Shown here: piece by piece, positions 8,863 through 21,041 of the stretch
How positions within the stretch are numbered: the first letter of the stretch is position 1
How the letters are laid out: each line of letters starts with the position of its first letter
NCBI RefSeq assembly: GCF_018531495.1
Contig: NZ_JAHDTI010000006.1
Location: 124,001-188,000 of the forward strand
Direction of reading: 5' to 3'
Length of the DNA: 64,000 bases
Origin: Nonomuraea sediminis
GTDB lineage: Bacteria > Actinomycetota > Actinomycetes > Streptosporangiales > Streptosporangiaceae
Translations under genes and position numbers: made by a program
The notes under the pieces: generated by a model
Database searches by the model: none
Seen by the model: only the letters and a program-made list of their open reading frames with translations
What the model was told of the DNA's origin: nothing

Positions 8863-10452
8863 TCAGCTGACGGCGCCATCGACGATTACGGTCTCGGCAC
8901 GGACCTCTGGAATCCGCTCGACGGGGATCTCGAACAGATTATCCGAAAGGATCACGAGATCGGCAAACTTACCCGGCGTGATCGAGCCCCGATCATGGTC
9001 GCGGAAGTTGGCGTAGGCGGATCCGAGCGTGTAGCCCTTGATCGTGGTCTCCAGCGAGACCGCCTCGGCCGGCATCCAGGCCGGGCCGCCGGCCAGTCCG
9101 CGCCGGGTAACCGCGGTGTAGATGCCGATCATGGGATCCATCTCTGCCACGTTCCAGTCGCTGGAGAAGGCCAGCACGGCGCCCGCCTCCTCCAGCGAGC
9201 GCATCGGCCAGGCCTTGGGCCACCTGTCGGAGCCGACCGCCGCGGCCCAGTCGTGCCCGGGTCCCGCGATGTCGGGCGAGCTGTGGCGGGGCTGCATGCA
9301 GGCGACCACGCCCAGCTCGGCGAAGCGCGGCACGTCGGCCGGGTCCAGGCATTCGACGTGCACGATCTGGTGGCGGGCGTCGCGCGGGCCGTTCACCTCG
9401 CGGGCGTGCTCGACGGCGTCGAGCACGGTCCTGATGCCCCGGTCGCCGGTGGCGTGCACGAACGCCTGGAACCCGGCGGCGTCCAGCTTGGCAAGCAGGC
9501 CGGCGAACTCCTCGGGCGGGTAGAACGTCTCGCCGCTGTGGGCGTGGCCGGCGTACGGCTCGAGCAGGGCGGCGGTGTGCGGCTCGACCACGTCGTCGAT
9601 GTAGAGCTTGAGCGGGCCGACGCTGAACCACGGGTCGGTCCTGGCCGCCGCGGCGAACTCGAGCAGGTCGGCGTCGCCGGTGCCGCGCGGGTGGAACAGC
9701 GCGGCGATGACCCGGCTGCGCATCCGCCCCTCGGCCCTGGCCCGCTCGAACAGGGCCAGGTCGTCCAGCGAGTTCTGCGGCTCGACGACCGTGGTGATCC
9801 CGTAGCGGGTGGCCATCTCCAGCGAGGCGAGCAGCCGCCGGTAGCGCCGCTCCTCCCCCGCCCACGGCAGCCCCAGACCGGCCAGCGCCCGCTGCCCGTC
9901 GCGGGCCAGCCCGCGCACTGCGAACTCGGTGACGAACCCGGTCGGCCTGCCCGAGGCGTCGGTCCGCGCCACCCCGAAGGGCAGCTCTCCCCCGGTGACG
10001 CCGAGCCTGCGCAGGCCCGCGCTGTTGAGCCACATGGTGTGCACGTCGTAGCTGAAGACGAACGCCGGCACGTCCCCGGTCACGCGGTCCAGGTCGGCGG
10101 CCGTCGGCAGTCCCGGCAGGGCCGAATAGTCGAACCCCTCGCACTCGATCCACTCCGCCGACGGGTGCCGCGCCCGCCAGTCGGCGATCCGCCGCCCGAC
10201 CTCCTCGAGCGACGCGGCTCCTGCCAGCTGCACGCAGTCGTCGTCGGAGCCCAGCCGCACGTGGTTGTGCGCGTCCACGAAGCCGGGCAGCACCAGCCGC
10301 CCGCCGGCGTCGATCTCCTCGGCCGCACGCGGGCGGTCCTCGTCGGCGCCGACCCACGCGATCCTCCCGTCCTGTACGGCCAGCGCCTGCGCCCAGGGTC
10401 TGGCCGGGTCCACGGTGTGGATGCGGGCATGCCGTACGACCAGGTCGAACAT
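8863..10452 (-). CDS. Amidohydrolase (YtcJ-like, amidohydrolase 3 family)
   Basis: A 529-residue metal-dependent hydrolase. It has the N-terminal beta sandwich (MFDLVVRHARIHTVDPARPW), metal ligands in FVDAHNH (His62, His64), and further family blocks such as LKLYIDDVVEPHTA, VHATGDRGIRTVLDA and FSSDWNVAEMDPM. YtcJ-type enzymes hydrolyse amides such as formamides, but the substrate cannot be told. It starts one base after the stop of the APC permease gene, so permease and hydrolase are one operon, probably uptake plus cleavage of an amide or N-acyl compound. The upstream TetR gene is the likely regulator. Confidence 0.88.
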   Translation of the reverse strand: MFDLVVRHARIHTVDPARPWAQALAVQDGRIAWVGADEDRPRAAEEIDAGGRLVLPGFVDAHNHVRLGSDDDCVQLAGAASLEEVGRRIADWRARHPSAEWIECEGFDYSALPGLPTAADLDRVTGDVPAFVFSYDVHTMWLNSAGLRRLGVTGGELPFGVARTDASGRPTGFVTEFAVRGLARDGQRALAGLGLPWAGEERRYRRLLASLEMATRYGITTVVEPQNSLDDLALFERARAEGRMRSRVIAALFHPRGTGDADLLEFAAAARTDPWFSVGPLKLYIDDVVEPHTAALLEPYAGHAHSGETFYPPEEFAGLLAKLDAAGFQAFVHATGDRGIRTVLDAVEHAREVNGPRDARHQIVHVECLDPADVPRFAELGVVACMQPRHSSPDIAGPGHDWAAAVGSDRWPKAWPMRSLEEAGAVLAFSSDWNVAEMDPMIGIYTAVTRRGLAGGPAWMPAEAVSLETTIKGYTLGSAYANFRDHDRGSITPGKFADLVILSDNLFEIPVERIPEVRAETVIVDGAVS

Positions 10453-10453
10453 C

Positions 10454-11797
10454 TCACTCCTCGGGTGTGGTCACGACCCACCGGGACTCCGCCCTGGGCC
10501 GCAGGTAGAGCAGGTAGTACAGAGCGCAGGCGAGCACGATGCCGGCGGCGACCAGCAGGTCGCCGACCGACTGCTCGGCCAGCGCGTAGGCCAGCGCCGC
10601 GATCACCAGGACCGGTACGGCGGGCCAGAACGGCATCCGCCACGCGGGTGCCGAGGCGTGCTCCCCGGACCTGGCACGCAGGACGGCGACGGCGAGCAGG
10701 ATCGAGATGACGCAGACGATCACCGAGGTGACGCCGAGCAGATCCTCGATCGCCAGCAGCGCCGCCATGGCCACCCCTGGCAGGCCGACAACCAGCGTGG
10801 CCACCCAGGGCGAGCCCCAGCGCGGGTGCAGCCGGGTGAGCGCGCGGTTGACCGGCTCGGGCCAGGCCCTGTCGCGGCCGGACGAGAACAGTACGCGGGC
10901 GTTCTGCAGCGCCATGACCAGGACCGCGTTCAGGATGGCGACCACGATCCCCAGGCTCACCGCGGCGGCCACGCCGTCGCCGGCCCAGCTCCTGACGAAG
11001 TCGGGGAAGGTGCCGTCGGTCAGGTCGTCGAGTGAGCCGACGCCGAGCACGGCGGCGGTGGCGGGCACCACGATGACCACGGCGGCCAGTCCCAGCGACC
11101 AGAAGACGCCGCGGGCCACGTTCCGCCGCGGGTCCTTGATCTCCTCGGCCAGGTAGACCACGGTGCCGAACCCGTTGAACGCGAACATCGTCACCGTCAG
11201 CCCCGCCATGAGCACGCCGACGGTGAACGACCCGCCGGGGACGACGGGGACGACGAGCGCGTCCACGCCGCGCTGGGCGTGCCCGAACCCGAGCACGGCC
11301 ACCACGGTCGCCGCCACCACCTCCACGGCCAGGAAGATCCCGGTGATCAGCGCGTTGGAGCGCACGTCGAGCACGGCGGCCAGGGTGGCGAGCAGCATGA
11401 CCGCCGCCCCCGCCAGCGGCCGCGGCACGTCGACGAGTGCGGCCAGGTAGTCGGCGGTGCCCAGCGCGATGATCGGCGGGATGACCACGAGCAGCGCCAC
11501 CGCGAGCCCGAAGGTGATCCACCCGGCGAAGCGGCCGAGCAGCGTGTGCACCATCGCGTACTCCCCGCCGGAGCTGGGCGTGAGCGTGCCCAGCTCGGCG
11601 TAGCAGCAGCCGATCCCGACCGAGACGACCAGCCCCGCGATCAGCGTGAGCGTCGCGCCGCTGCCCTGACCTGCGAGGACTTCGGGAACGATGATGAACA
11701 GTGAGGACGCGGGGGTGATGCACGACAGGGTCAGCATGACCGCGCCGAACAGGCCGAGGACTCGGGACAGTTTGGGGGATGTCGTCTGCTTGAGCAC
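10454..11797 (-). CDS. APC-superfamily amino acid/amine permease
   Basis: A 447-residue membrane protein with about twelve hydrophobic segments. The N-terminal GAVMLTLSCITPASSLFIIVP and the PSSGGEYAMVH loop are typical of APC transporters, where the first helix break binds the substrate amino group. It is the first gene of a two-gene operon with the amidohydrolase and is divergent from a TetR gene, with two operator-like palindromes in between. Substrate unknown. Confidence 0.9.
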   Translation of the reverse strand: MLKQTTSPKLSRVLGLFGAVMLTLSCITPASSLFIIVPEVLAGQGSGATLTLIAGLVVSVGIGCCYAELGTLTPSSGGEYAMVHTLLGRFAGWITFGLAVALLVVIPPIIALGTADYLAALVDVPRPLAGAAVMLLATLAAVLDVRSNALITGIFLAVEVVAATVVAVLGFGHAQRGVDALVVPVVPGGSFTVGVLMAGLTVTMFAFNGFGTVVYLAEEIKDPRRNVARGVFWSLGLAAVVIVVPATAAVLGVGSLDDLTDGTFPDFVRSWAGDGVAAAVSLGIVVAILNAVLVMALQNARVLFSSGRDRAWPEPVNRALTRLHPRWGSPWVATLVVGLPGVAMAALLAIEDLLGVTSVIVCVISILLAVAVLRARSGEHASAPAWRMPFWPAVPVLVIAALAYALAEQSVGDLLVAAGIVLACALYYLLYLRPRAESRWVVTTPEE

Positions 11798-11812
11798 GGC
11801 GGCTCCCAGATG

Positions 11813-11848
11813 TTTGAATGCCGTTCAAATGTTTTGAATGACATTCAA
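11813..11848. promoter_or_regulatory. Twin operator between permease and TetR genes
   Basis: Two palindromes with centres 20 bases apart: TTTGAATGCCGTTCAAA (11813-11829, one mismatch between arms) and TTGAATGACATTCAA (11834-11848, perfect 7-1-7). They occupy the divergent promoter region and are the obvious sites for the adjacent TetR-type protein, allowing it to repress both directions. Confidence 0.75.
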
Positions 11849-11902
11849 GATGCCCTTCTCGTAGAGTTCGCGTCAAGACCTGTTACCGGAACGAGGCGCA
11901 CA

Positions 11903-12454
11903 ATGGCACGACAGCGGCTTGAGCGGCCGCGCGAGCAGATGCTCGAGGCCGCGATGTCCGCGATCACCGAGCACGGCCTGGCCGAGCTCACCATGGCGGC
12001 CCTGGCCCGGCGCCTCGGCACCAGCGGCGGCCACCTGCTGTACTACTTCGGCAGCAAGGACCAGTTGCTGCTGGAGACGCTGGTGTGGAGCGAGACGCAG
12101 GTGGCGCCGCGCCGCGAGGCGCTGCTGTCGCTGCCAGGCTCAGCCGAGGAGCGCCTGCGCGCCTACGTCGACCTCTACGTCCCTGTGGGGCAGGCGGACC
12201 CGCGCTGGCTGCTCTGGGTGGACGTGTGGAGCAGGACGCTCGCGGTGCCCGAGCTGCGCGAGACGCAGGCCCGGCTGGATCAGGCCTGGCACGAGACGCT
12301 GGTGGCGCTCCTGCCCGAGGCGGGCGAGGACTTCTCGGTACGGCTGCGCGCCATGCTCGACGGCTTCAGCACTCAGCTGGTGGTCGGGGTGCCCGGCGTC
12401 GATCGGGAAGCGGTCATCGAGCACGCCCTCGCCTTCGGCCGCCTGACGCTGTGA
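11903..12454 (+). CDS. TetR-family regulator of the permease-amidohydrolase operon
   Basis: A 183-residue regulator. The helix-turn-helix is at about residues 15-55 (LTMAALARRLGTSGGHLLYY, then FGSKDQLL), and the C-terminal part carries a BetI-like segment (WLLWVDVWSRTLAVPELRE). The ATG at 11903 follows GAACGAGG. It is divergent from the permease gene across twin palindromes (11813-11848). The ligand is probably the transported compound or its product; that is inference. Its 3' end overlaps the convergent small zinc-ribbon gene by 41 bases. Confidence 0.88.
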   Translation: MARQRLERPREQMLEAAMSAITEHGLAELTMAALARRLGTSGGHLLYYFGSKDQLLLETLVWSETQVAPRREALLSLPGSAEERLRAYVDLYVPVGQADPRWLLWVDVWSRTLAVPELRETQARLDQAWHETLVALLPEAGEDFSVRLRAMLDGFSTQLVVGVPGVDREAVIEHALAFGRLTL

Positions 12455-12797
12455 TCGCCAAATAGTCGGGATCGTAGCCGGTCAGGGCGGCCGCCATCGG
12501 GATCCCTGCGCGCCGGGCGTACGTCATCCGCTCACGCACCTCGCTCAGCGTGCGCGGACGGTAGCCAGGCCCGCCGCAGCAGCTCTTGTGAAAGCCGACG
12601 CCCGCGTTCAGCAGGACGGCGAGCGCGCGCCACGCGTCCGTGTCACGCCTGCGCGGCGCCGCGAAGGCCGACCCGACGTGGATCAGCGGCCCGGCACAAC
12701 GCGGGCACGACCGATCGAAGCTGCCGGGGCCCGAGTAGGGCTGCTTGTACGAGGCCCGGCACGGGAGGCAGACGTAGGAGGTCTTCGCGTGGCCCAT
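12414..12797 (-). CDS. Small zinc-ribbon protein of unknown function
   Basis: A 127-residue basic protein with two Cys pairs, CLPC near residue 10 and CPRC near residue 35, consistent with a zinc ribbon. The rest is Arg/Ala rich with a segment GVGFHKSCCGGPGYRPRTLSEVRERM that looks conserved rather than random. The start was placed at ATG 12797. The gene overlaps the end of the convergent TetR gene. I do not recognise a named family. Confidence 0.6.
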   Translation of the reverse strand: MGHAKTSYVCLPCRASYKQPYSGPGSFDRSCPRCAGPLIHVGSAFAAPRRRDTDAWRALAVLLNAGVGFHKSCCGGPGYRPRTLSEVRERMTYARRAGIPMAAALTGYDPDYLAITASGGRRRGRAR

Positions 12798-12841
12798 GCG
12801 GATCAGGGTAGATCCCTTCCGGGCCGCACTTCGAGGGGTTT

Positions 12842-13771
12842 TCACTCCGTGGTGAGGCGGCGGGTCTCCGCTACGTCGGCGTGGATCTGGTCGATCAGGG
12901 CCTCGATCGAGTCGAACCTGGTGTTGCCGCGCAGGCGGGCGGCGAAGTCGACGGCCACGTGGACGCCGTACAGCTCCAGGTCGTCGCGGTCGAGGGCGTA
13001 GGCCTCCACGGTGCGGGGGACGCCTTCGAAGGTGGGGTTGGTGCCGACCGAGATGGCGGCAGGCCAGCGCTGGCCGGGGTAGGCGGCGGGCAGGTTGGCC
13101 ACGGGGACGCATTCCAGCCACCCGGCGTACACGCCGTCCTCGGGGATGGCGGTGTGCGGGGGCGTCTCGACGTTGGCCGTGGGGAAGCCGAGCTGGCGGC
13201 CGCGCTGGTAGCCGCGGACCACCACGCCCTCCACCCGGTGCGGCCGGCCCAGCAGCTCGGCGGCGCCCGCGACGTCACCCGAGGTCACGAGCTCGCGGAC
13301 CTGCGTGGAGGAGACGCCGTCGACCAGCGGCACCGTCTCCACCTCGAAGTCGTACTTCTCGCCCAGCGTCCGCAGCGTCTCGATGTCTCCGGCGGCCTTG
13401 TGACCGAACCTGAAGTTGTCCCCCACCACGACCGCGGCCGCCTTCAGCCGGTCGGCGAGCACGCCCTGGGCGAAGTCGGCCGGGCTGGTCATGGACAGCT
13501 CCAGCGTGAAGTCCAGCACGCACACCTCGTCCACGCCGAGCCCCTTGAGCAGCTCGGCCTTGTGACGCGGCGTGGTGAGCCTGGGCGGATGCGACCCGGG
13601 CCGCACCACTTCGGCGGGATGCGGCTCGAAGGTGACGGCCACGGTGCGGAGCCCGCGCTCGCGCGCCACGGCGACCGCCCGCTCGGCCACCCGCTGGTGC
13701 CCGCGGTGCACGCCGTCGAACACGCCGACCATCACGACGGATCTTTCCGACTCCCGCACGCCCGGCCCCAT
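12842..13771 (-). CDS. ribF: Bifunctional riboflavin kinase / FMN adenylyltransferase
   Basis: Makes FMN and then FAD from riboflavin and ATP. The 309 residues contain the adenylyltransferase motif GVFDGVHRGHQ at 16-26, an ISSTxVR-like segment (GVSSTQVRELV), and the kinase motif GRQLGFPTANV. An in-frame TAG lies directly upstream of the start, so the N-terminus is fixed as MGPGVRESERS and is shorter than in many RibF proteins. In most actinomycetes ribF is next to rpsO; here about 4 kb of other genes intervene. Confidence 0.95.
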   Translation of the reverse strand: MGPGVRESERSVVMVGVFDGVHRGHQRVAERAVAVARERGLRTVAVTFEPHPAEVVRPGSHPPRLTTPRHKAELLKGLGVDEVCVLDFTLELSMTSPADFAQGVLADRLKAAAVVVGDNFRFGHKAAGDIETLRTLGEKYDFEVETVPLVDGVSSTQVRELVTSGDVAGAAELLGRPHRVEGVVVRGYQRGRQLGFPTANVETPPHTAIPEDGVYAGWLECVPVANLPAAYPGQRWPAAISVGTNPTFEGVPRTVEAYALDRDDLELYGVHVAVDFAARLRGNTRFDSIEALIDQIHADVAETRRLTTE

Positions 13772-14024
13772 TCGCTAGTGGCGGATCAACCCCATAAGCC
13801 TGCCATGTGCCCCTCAGTTCCCTCCAATCGAGGGGTGGTGACAGGCGCCCGCCCTGCCCGCGACCTCGCGCGGCGCAGGCCTCCTGCGCCCCCGGACATC
13901 GTAGGGATCAATGGACTGTACGCCCTGGTGGAGGGCATGGTGGCGGCCCGCCGCACGGACTCCGACCTGGTGGCGATCAAGGCGGCGCTCGAGCGCAGCG
14001 GGTGACGGTAACATCGGTCGCACG

Positions 14025-15041
14025 ATGCCTGCATACGCGCTGCTGATCCTGCCTGCCTTCAACCGGGTCTACGGGGAGAGCTCCGTCCGGCTGACCCGGT
14101 CCGAGCTGGCCGTCTTCGGTGCCCGGGCGCTGGAGAGCCCGGTTTCCGAGGTGACGGAGACGGTGATCGGCGGCCTGCCGTACATCACCTTCGAGACCTT
14201 GGCGCCGCTGGGCGAGAAGGACGTGGCGGCGCTGTCGAACCTGTCGTCGGTCTACGCGCTGTTCGGCATCGAGGGCGAGCTGCTCAGGCCGCTGCCGATG
14301 CGGCCGCTCGACCGGCTGAGCAGCGACCTGATCACGATCCAGAAGTACGCGGGCAAGACCAACGAGCACTTCACCAAGCTGCTGCTCAACGTGACCGTGC
14401 TGGCCTCCGACCGCCCGCTCGACGCTCGGCTGTCGGTGTTCGACCCGCTGTGCGGGCGCGGCACGACCCTCAACCAGGCGCTCATGTACGGCTACGACGC
14501 CTACGGGCTGGACGTCGACGGCAAGGACTTCGACGCCTACACCGCCTTCATGAAGACCTGGCTGAAGAACAAGCGCTTCAAGCACACCGCCGAGACCGTG
14601 CCCGTGCGGCGCGAGCGGGCGGTGATCGGGCGGCGCTTCAACGTCGACTTCGCCGCCTCCAAGGAGGCGCAGAAGGCGGGCGACACCCAGCACCTGTCGG
14701 TGGTCAGCGCCGACACGCTGCGCAGCCGCGACTTCTTCAAGCCTGCCTCGTTCGACGTGATCGCCACCGACGCCCCGTACGGCGTGCAGCACGGCAGCCG
14801 CGGCTCCTCGGGCCTGTCACGCAGCCCGCTGGAGCTGCTGGCCAAGGCGATCCCCGGCTGGGCGGCACTGCTGCGGCCCGGCGGCGCGATGGGGATCTCG
14901 TGGAACACCTACGGCGGCTCCCGCGACGACCTGGGCGAGCTCCTCGCCTCGGCCGGGCTCGAAGTCCAGGAGTTCCCGGACTTCGAGCACTGGGTAGATC
15001 AGGCGATCGTGCGCGACATCCTGGTGGCGCGCAAGCCCTAA
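14025..15041 (+). CDS. Trm11-like SAM-dependent RNA/DNA methyltransferase
   Basis: A 338-residue protein. An N-terminal THUMP-like region precedes a Rossmann methyltransferase fold with FDPLCGRGTTLNQAL (SAM-binding motif I) and DAPYGVQ (motif IV, D-A-P-Y variant of the amino-methyltransferase D/N-P-P-Y/F). These features fit N2-guanine or similar tRNA methyltransferases, but the target is not known. The ATG at 14025 was chosen because homologous-looking sequence (MPAYALLILPAFNR) begins there. Its stop overlaps the stop of truB by bases on the opposite strand. Confidence 0.8.
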   Translation: MPAYALLILPAFNRVYGESSVRLTRSELAVFGARALESPVSEVTETVIGGLPYITFETLAPLGEKDVAALSNLSSVYALFGIEGELLRPLPMRPLDRLSSDLITIQKYAGKTNEHFTKLLLNVTVLASDRPLDARLSVFDPLCGRGTTLNQALMYGYDAYGLDVDGKDFDAYTAFMKTWLKNKRFKHTAETVPVRRERAVIGRRFNVDFAASKEAQKAGDTQHLSVVSADTLRSRDFFKPASFDVIATDAPYGVQHGSRGSSGLSRSPLELLAKAIPGWAALLRPGGAMGISWNTYGGSRDDLGELLASAGLEVQEFPDFEHWVDQAIVRDILVARKP

Positions 15042-15898
15042 CCGGCGAAGACCGCCAGCGGCTTGGCGGTCCTGCCCTGCTCCTCCATGAGCGCGAGCAG
15101 CTCCCCGTCGGGGCCGAAGACGCCGATCGGCCCGATGCCCAGGCCCGCGGACGGCAGCCGGCCGCCGTGCGAGATCACCCGGGCCTCCTCGGCCGTGACG
15201 TCCCTGCGCGGGAAGGCCGCCGACACCGCCTCGCCGATCGGCAGGATCGCGCACTCCTCGGCGAGCTGGTCGATGGTCCTGGCCATGGTCAGGTCGTAGG
15301 GACCGACCCTGGTCCGCCGCAGGTACGTCAGGTGGCCGCCGACGCCGAGCGCCGCGCCGAGGTCGCGGGCCAGCGCCCTGATGTAGGTGCCCGACGAGCA
15401 CCGGATGACGGCCCGGATCTCGGGCCCGTCGATCGAGGTCACGTCGAAGGCGTGCACGGTGATCGGGCGCGCGGCCAGCTCCACGTCCTCGCCCGACCTG
15501 GCCAGCTTGTAGGCCCGCTCGCCGTTCACCTTGATGGCGCTGACCTGCGGCGGAACCTGCATGATCGTGCCGGTGAGCGCGGCGACGCCGGCCGTGATCC
15601 GCTCCGGCGTCACCTCGTCCGTCGCGGCGGTGGCGGTCACCTCGCCCTCGGCGTCGTCGGTGTTGGTGGACACGCCCAGCCGGATCGTGGCCTCGTAGAC
15701 CTTCTCGGTCAGCGCCAGGTGCCCGAGCAGCCTGGTCGCCTTCTCCACCCCGATGACCAGCACGCCGGTCGCCATCGGGTCCAGCGTGCCCGCGTGGCCC
15801 ACCCGCCGCGTACCCGCGATCCGCCGGAGCTTGGCGACCACGTCGTGCGAGGTCCACTCGGCGGGCTTGTCCACGATGATCAAGCCGCTCTGCGCCAT
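15038..15898 (-). CDS. truB: tRNA pseudouridine-55 synthase
   Basis: Converts U55 of the T loop in tRNA to pseudouridine. The 286 residues carry the catalytic motif GHAGTLDPMATG with Asp40, and later the conserved VPPQVSAIKVNGERAY and CSSGTYIRALARDLG blocks. A short C-terminal domain is present, as in actinomycetes. The ATG overlaps the stop of the DHH phosphatase gene (ATGA), so it is the last gene of the rbfA-nrnA-truB run. Confidence 0.96.
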   Translation of the reverse strand: MAQSGLIIVDKPAEWTSHDVVAKLRRIAGTRRVGHAGTLDPMATGVLVIGVEKATRLLGHLALTEKVYEATIRLGVSTNTDDAEGEVTATAATDEVTPERITAGVAALTGTIMQVPPQVSAIKVNGERAYKLARSGEDVELAARPITVHAFDVTSIDGPEIRAVIRCSSGTYIRALARDLGAALGVGGHLTYLRRTRVGPYDLTMARTIDQLAEECAILPIGEAVSAAFPRRDVTAEEARVISHGGRLPSAGLGIGPIGVFGPDGELLALMEEQGRTAKPLAVFAG

Positions 15899-16929
15899 CA
15901 GGCCTTCCTCAACAGTGCGCGGAACTCGGCCATCGTCTCCTCGACCCCGAGCCTGGAGGTGTAACCCGCGGCGTTGTGATGGCCGCCGCCGCCCAGCGCC
16001 GAGCAGATCGCGGCCACGTCCACCGCGCCCTTGGACCGCGTCGAGACCTGCCAGTCGCCGTGGTCGTCCTCCTTGAGGACGACGGCCACCTCCGCCTCGT
16101 CGGTGCGGCGCACCACGTCGATGATGCCCTCCACCTCGTCGTACGGCAGGCCGTACGTGGCCCTGTCGACGTGCGTGACGTAGGTCCAGACCAGGTCGTC
16201 CTCCAGCGCGGCCCGCTCGAGGGCGGCGGCGAGCACCTTCAGATAGCCGAACGGCGAGCGGTCCCACAGCTCCCTGGCGATCTCGTCGGTGCGCAGCCCC
16301 GTGGCGACCAGCCGCGCCGCCATCTGGTGCACGGCCGGCGTGGTCGAGGAGTGGCGGAACGAGCCGGTGTCGGTCACCAGCCCCGCGTACAGGCACGTGG
16401 CGATGTCACGGTCCAGGCTGCCGCCGAGCCGGTAGATGAGCTGCTCGGCCAGCACCGCCGTGGCCGCCACGGTCGGGTCGATGACGCTGACGGTGCCGAA
16501 GCCGTGGTTGGAGGGGTGATGGTCGAACACCACGACCTCGCGGGCCTTGCCCGCGTTCGCCGCCAGCAGCCCGAGCCGGTCCAGCGTCGAGGAGTCGAAG
16601 GTGAGCATGAGCTCGGGCTCGTCGGGAAACGCCGCGGGCGGCTCGAGCAGATCCAGCCCCGGCAGGAAGCGCAGCAGCCGCGGGACGGAGAACACCCGGT
16701 CGCCGAAGGAGGCGTGCACCCGCTTGCCCTGGCCGCGCAGCACCTGCGCGACCGCGAGCATCGAGCCGAGCGCGTCGCCGTCCGGCGAGACATGGCAGGC
16801 CAGCGCCACCTCGCCGGCCTGCCCGATCAGGTCGGCCACCCGGCCCCAGGTGGCCTCGGAGACCCGGTCCTGCTGGGCCGGGACCCGCGCGGTGGGCCGG
16901 ACGATCCTGTCGCGCACGTCGGGCGTCAC
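15898..16929 (-). CDS. DHH-family oligoribonuclease / pAp phosphatase (NrnA type)
   Basis: Degrades very short RNAs and dephosphorylates pAp in NrnA-type enzymes. The 343 residues contain metal-binding DGDALG (from Asp50), Asp112, the DHH triad at 136-138, and the C-terminal DHHA1 motif GGGHHNAAG. It sits between rbfA and truB, the standard actinomycete and Firmicute location. It overlaps both neighbours by four bases. Confidence 0.93.
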   Translation of the reverse strand: MTPDVRDRIVRPTARVPAQQDRVSEATWGRVADLIGQAGEVALACHVSPDGDALGSMLAVAQVLRGQGKRVHASFGDRVFSVPRLLRFLPGLDLLEPPAAFPDEPELMLTFDSSTLDRLGLLAANAGKAREVVVFDHHPSNHGFGTVSVIDPTVAATAVLAEQLIYRLGGSLDRDIATCLYAGLVTDTGSFRHSSTTPAVHQMAARLVATGLRTDEIARELWDRSPFGYLKVLAAALERAALEDDLVWTYVTHVDRATYGLPYDEVEGIIDVVRRTDEAEVAVVLKEDDHGDWQVSTRSKGAVDVAAICSALGGGGHHNAAGYTSRLGVEETMAEFRALLRKA

Positions 16930-17369
16930 GTCGCCGAGTCCGCCTCTTCGTCATCCGGCTTCTTGTAGGGGTCCGCCTCACCCGCGTACGCGGCGCCTTC
17001 CGCCCGGGCGGCCACCTCGGCGTCGCGAGTACGGGCCGCGAGGATGAGGTCGTCGAGCTGACGGGCGCTGTCGGGCAGCGGGTCGTGCTTGAACGTGAGC
17101 GTGGGAGTGAACCGGACCCCGGTCTGCTTGCCCACCTCCGAGCGGATGATGCCGGTGGCGCTCTGCAGCGCCGCGGCCGTGTCGGCCCGCTCGGCCTCGG
17201 AGCCGAACACCGTGTAGAACACCGTGGCCTCACGCAGATCTGCGGTGATGCGCGTGTCGGTCACGGTGACGAAGCCCAGGCGCGGATCCTTGATCCGGCG
17301 CTCCAGCATCTCGGCGACGATCTGCTGGATGCGGTCGGCGAGCTTACGCGCTCGTGCTGCGTCCACCAT
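16926..17369 (-). CDS. rbfA: Ribosome-binding factor A
   Basis: Cold-shock 30S maturation factor. The 147 residues start MVDAARARKLADRIQQIV and include the KH-like core with the KDPRLGFVTVTDTRIT segment, then an acidic C-terminal tail longer than in E. coli. The stop overlaps the next gene by four bases. Preceded by the DUF503 gene with a short gap. Confidence 0.95.
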   Translation of the reverse strand: MVDAARARKLADRIQQIVAEMLERRIKDPRLGFVTVTDTRITADLREATVFYTVFGSEAERADTAAALQSATGIIRSEVGKQTGVRFTPTLTFKHDPLPDSARQLDDLILAARTRDAEVAARAEGAAYAGEADPYKKPDDEEADSAT

Positions 17370-17391
17370 GTTCGCTCCCCCTTACTGATCT

Positions 17392-17688
17392 TCAATCCTC
17401 GTCGTTGTAGAGCTGCTGCCGCGCAGATAGCAACTCTATGTCGGGTCTGAAGGCGACAATCCGCTCACAGGCATCCAGAACCTCTTTGCAGTTGCCTGCG
17501 GAGGCCGAGACGACCGCGACGCCGATCTCCGCCCGGCGATGCAGGTCGAGGTGGCCGGTCTCGGCCACGGCGATGCTCGGATAGCGCCGCTGGATCTCGG
17601 CGACCAGGGGACGCACGACGGAGCGCTTCTGCTTCAGCGAGTGAACGTCGCCGAGCAGGATGTCCAGGGTCAGGGCACCCACATACAT
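17392..17688 (-). CDS. DUF503 (YlxP-like) protein
   Basis: A 98-residue protein beginning MYVGALTLDILLGDVHSLKQ, which is the recognisable DUF503 signature. Genes of this family sit between infB and rbfA in many Gram-positive bacteria; a role in ribosome maturation has been proposed. The start was set at ATG 17688; long extensions upstream in this frame run over infB. It is preceded by two hairpins that end infB transcription, so it may have its own promoter in the 17.69-17.77 kb gap. Confidence 0.92.
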   Translation of the reverse strand: MYVGALTLDILLGDVHSLKQKRSVVRPLVAEIQRRYPSIAVAETGHLDLHRRAEIGVAVVSASAGNCKEVLDACERIVAFRPDIELLSARQQLYNDED

Positions 17689-17774
17689 CGTTGGCAACCA
17701 CCGCTTGATTCGTTGTCCGATGACGCGCGCCCGGCTCCAGCTGCGGTGGAGAGCTCGCCGTACGCGCGCCGCAC

Positions 17775-17840
17775 CCGTCCCGGGGGGACCCGGGACGGCG
17801 TGCGTGCGAAAGGCGCCCGGCGGTTGGACCGCCGGGCGCC
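17775..17840 (-). terminator. Tandem terminator hairpins after infB
   Basis: Reading with infB, the first hairpin has a perfect 13-bp stem (17812-17824 with 17828-17840, 3-base loop) followed by TTTCG; the second has a 10-bp stem CCGTCCCGGG / CCCGGGACGG (17775-17784 with 17789-17798). They lie directly after the infB stop codon. Confidence 0.85.
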
Positions 17841-17851
17841 CGGCCACGTGG

Positions 17852-20929
<3,078 letters not shown>

Positions 20930-21041
20930 TGCACTCCCTTACTCGGCCCGGGAGGCTGGCAGTGCCGTCCGGACCGTCGCTACCTTGACGTCTTCATCGC
21001 CGCGTGCTCATCAGGCGCTCATAGCAATCTGACTCCGCCCA

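Noticed and set aside
13807..14005. Possible small plus-strand gene ending AIKAALERSG before the methyltransferase gene
   Set aside because: The last 30 codons look protein-like, but no good start or ribosome site was found and the rest is Arg/Pro rich; left out as unsupported.
12881..14005. Long plus-strand frame opposite ribF
   Set aside because: Antisense of ribF with His/Gly/Arg bias; ribF motifs are clear on the minus strand.
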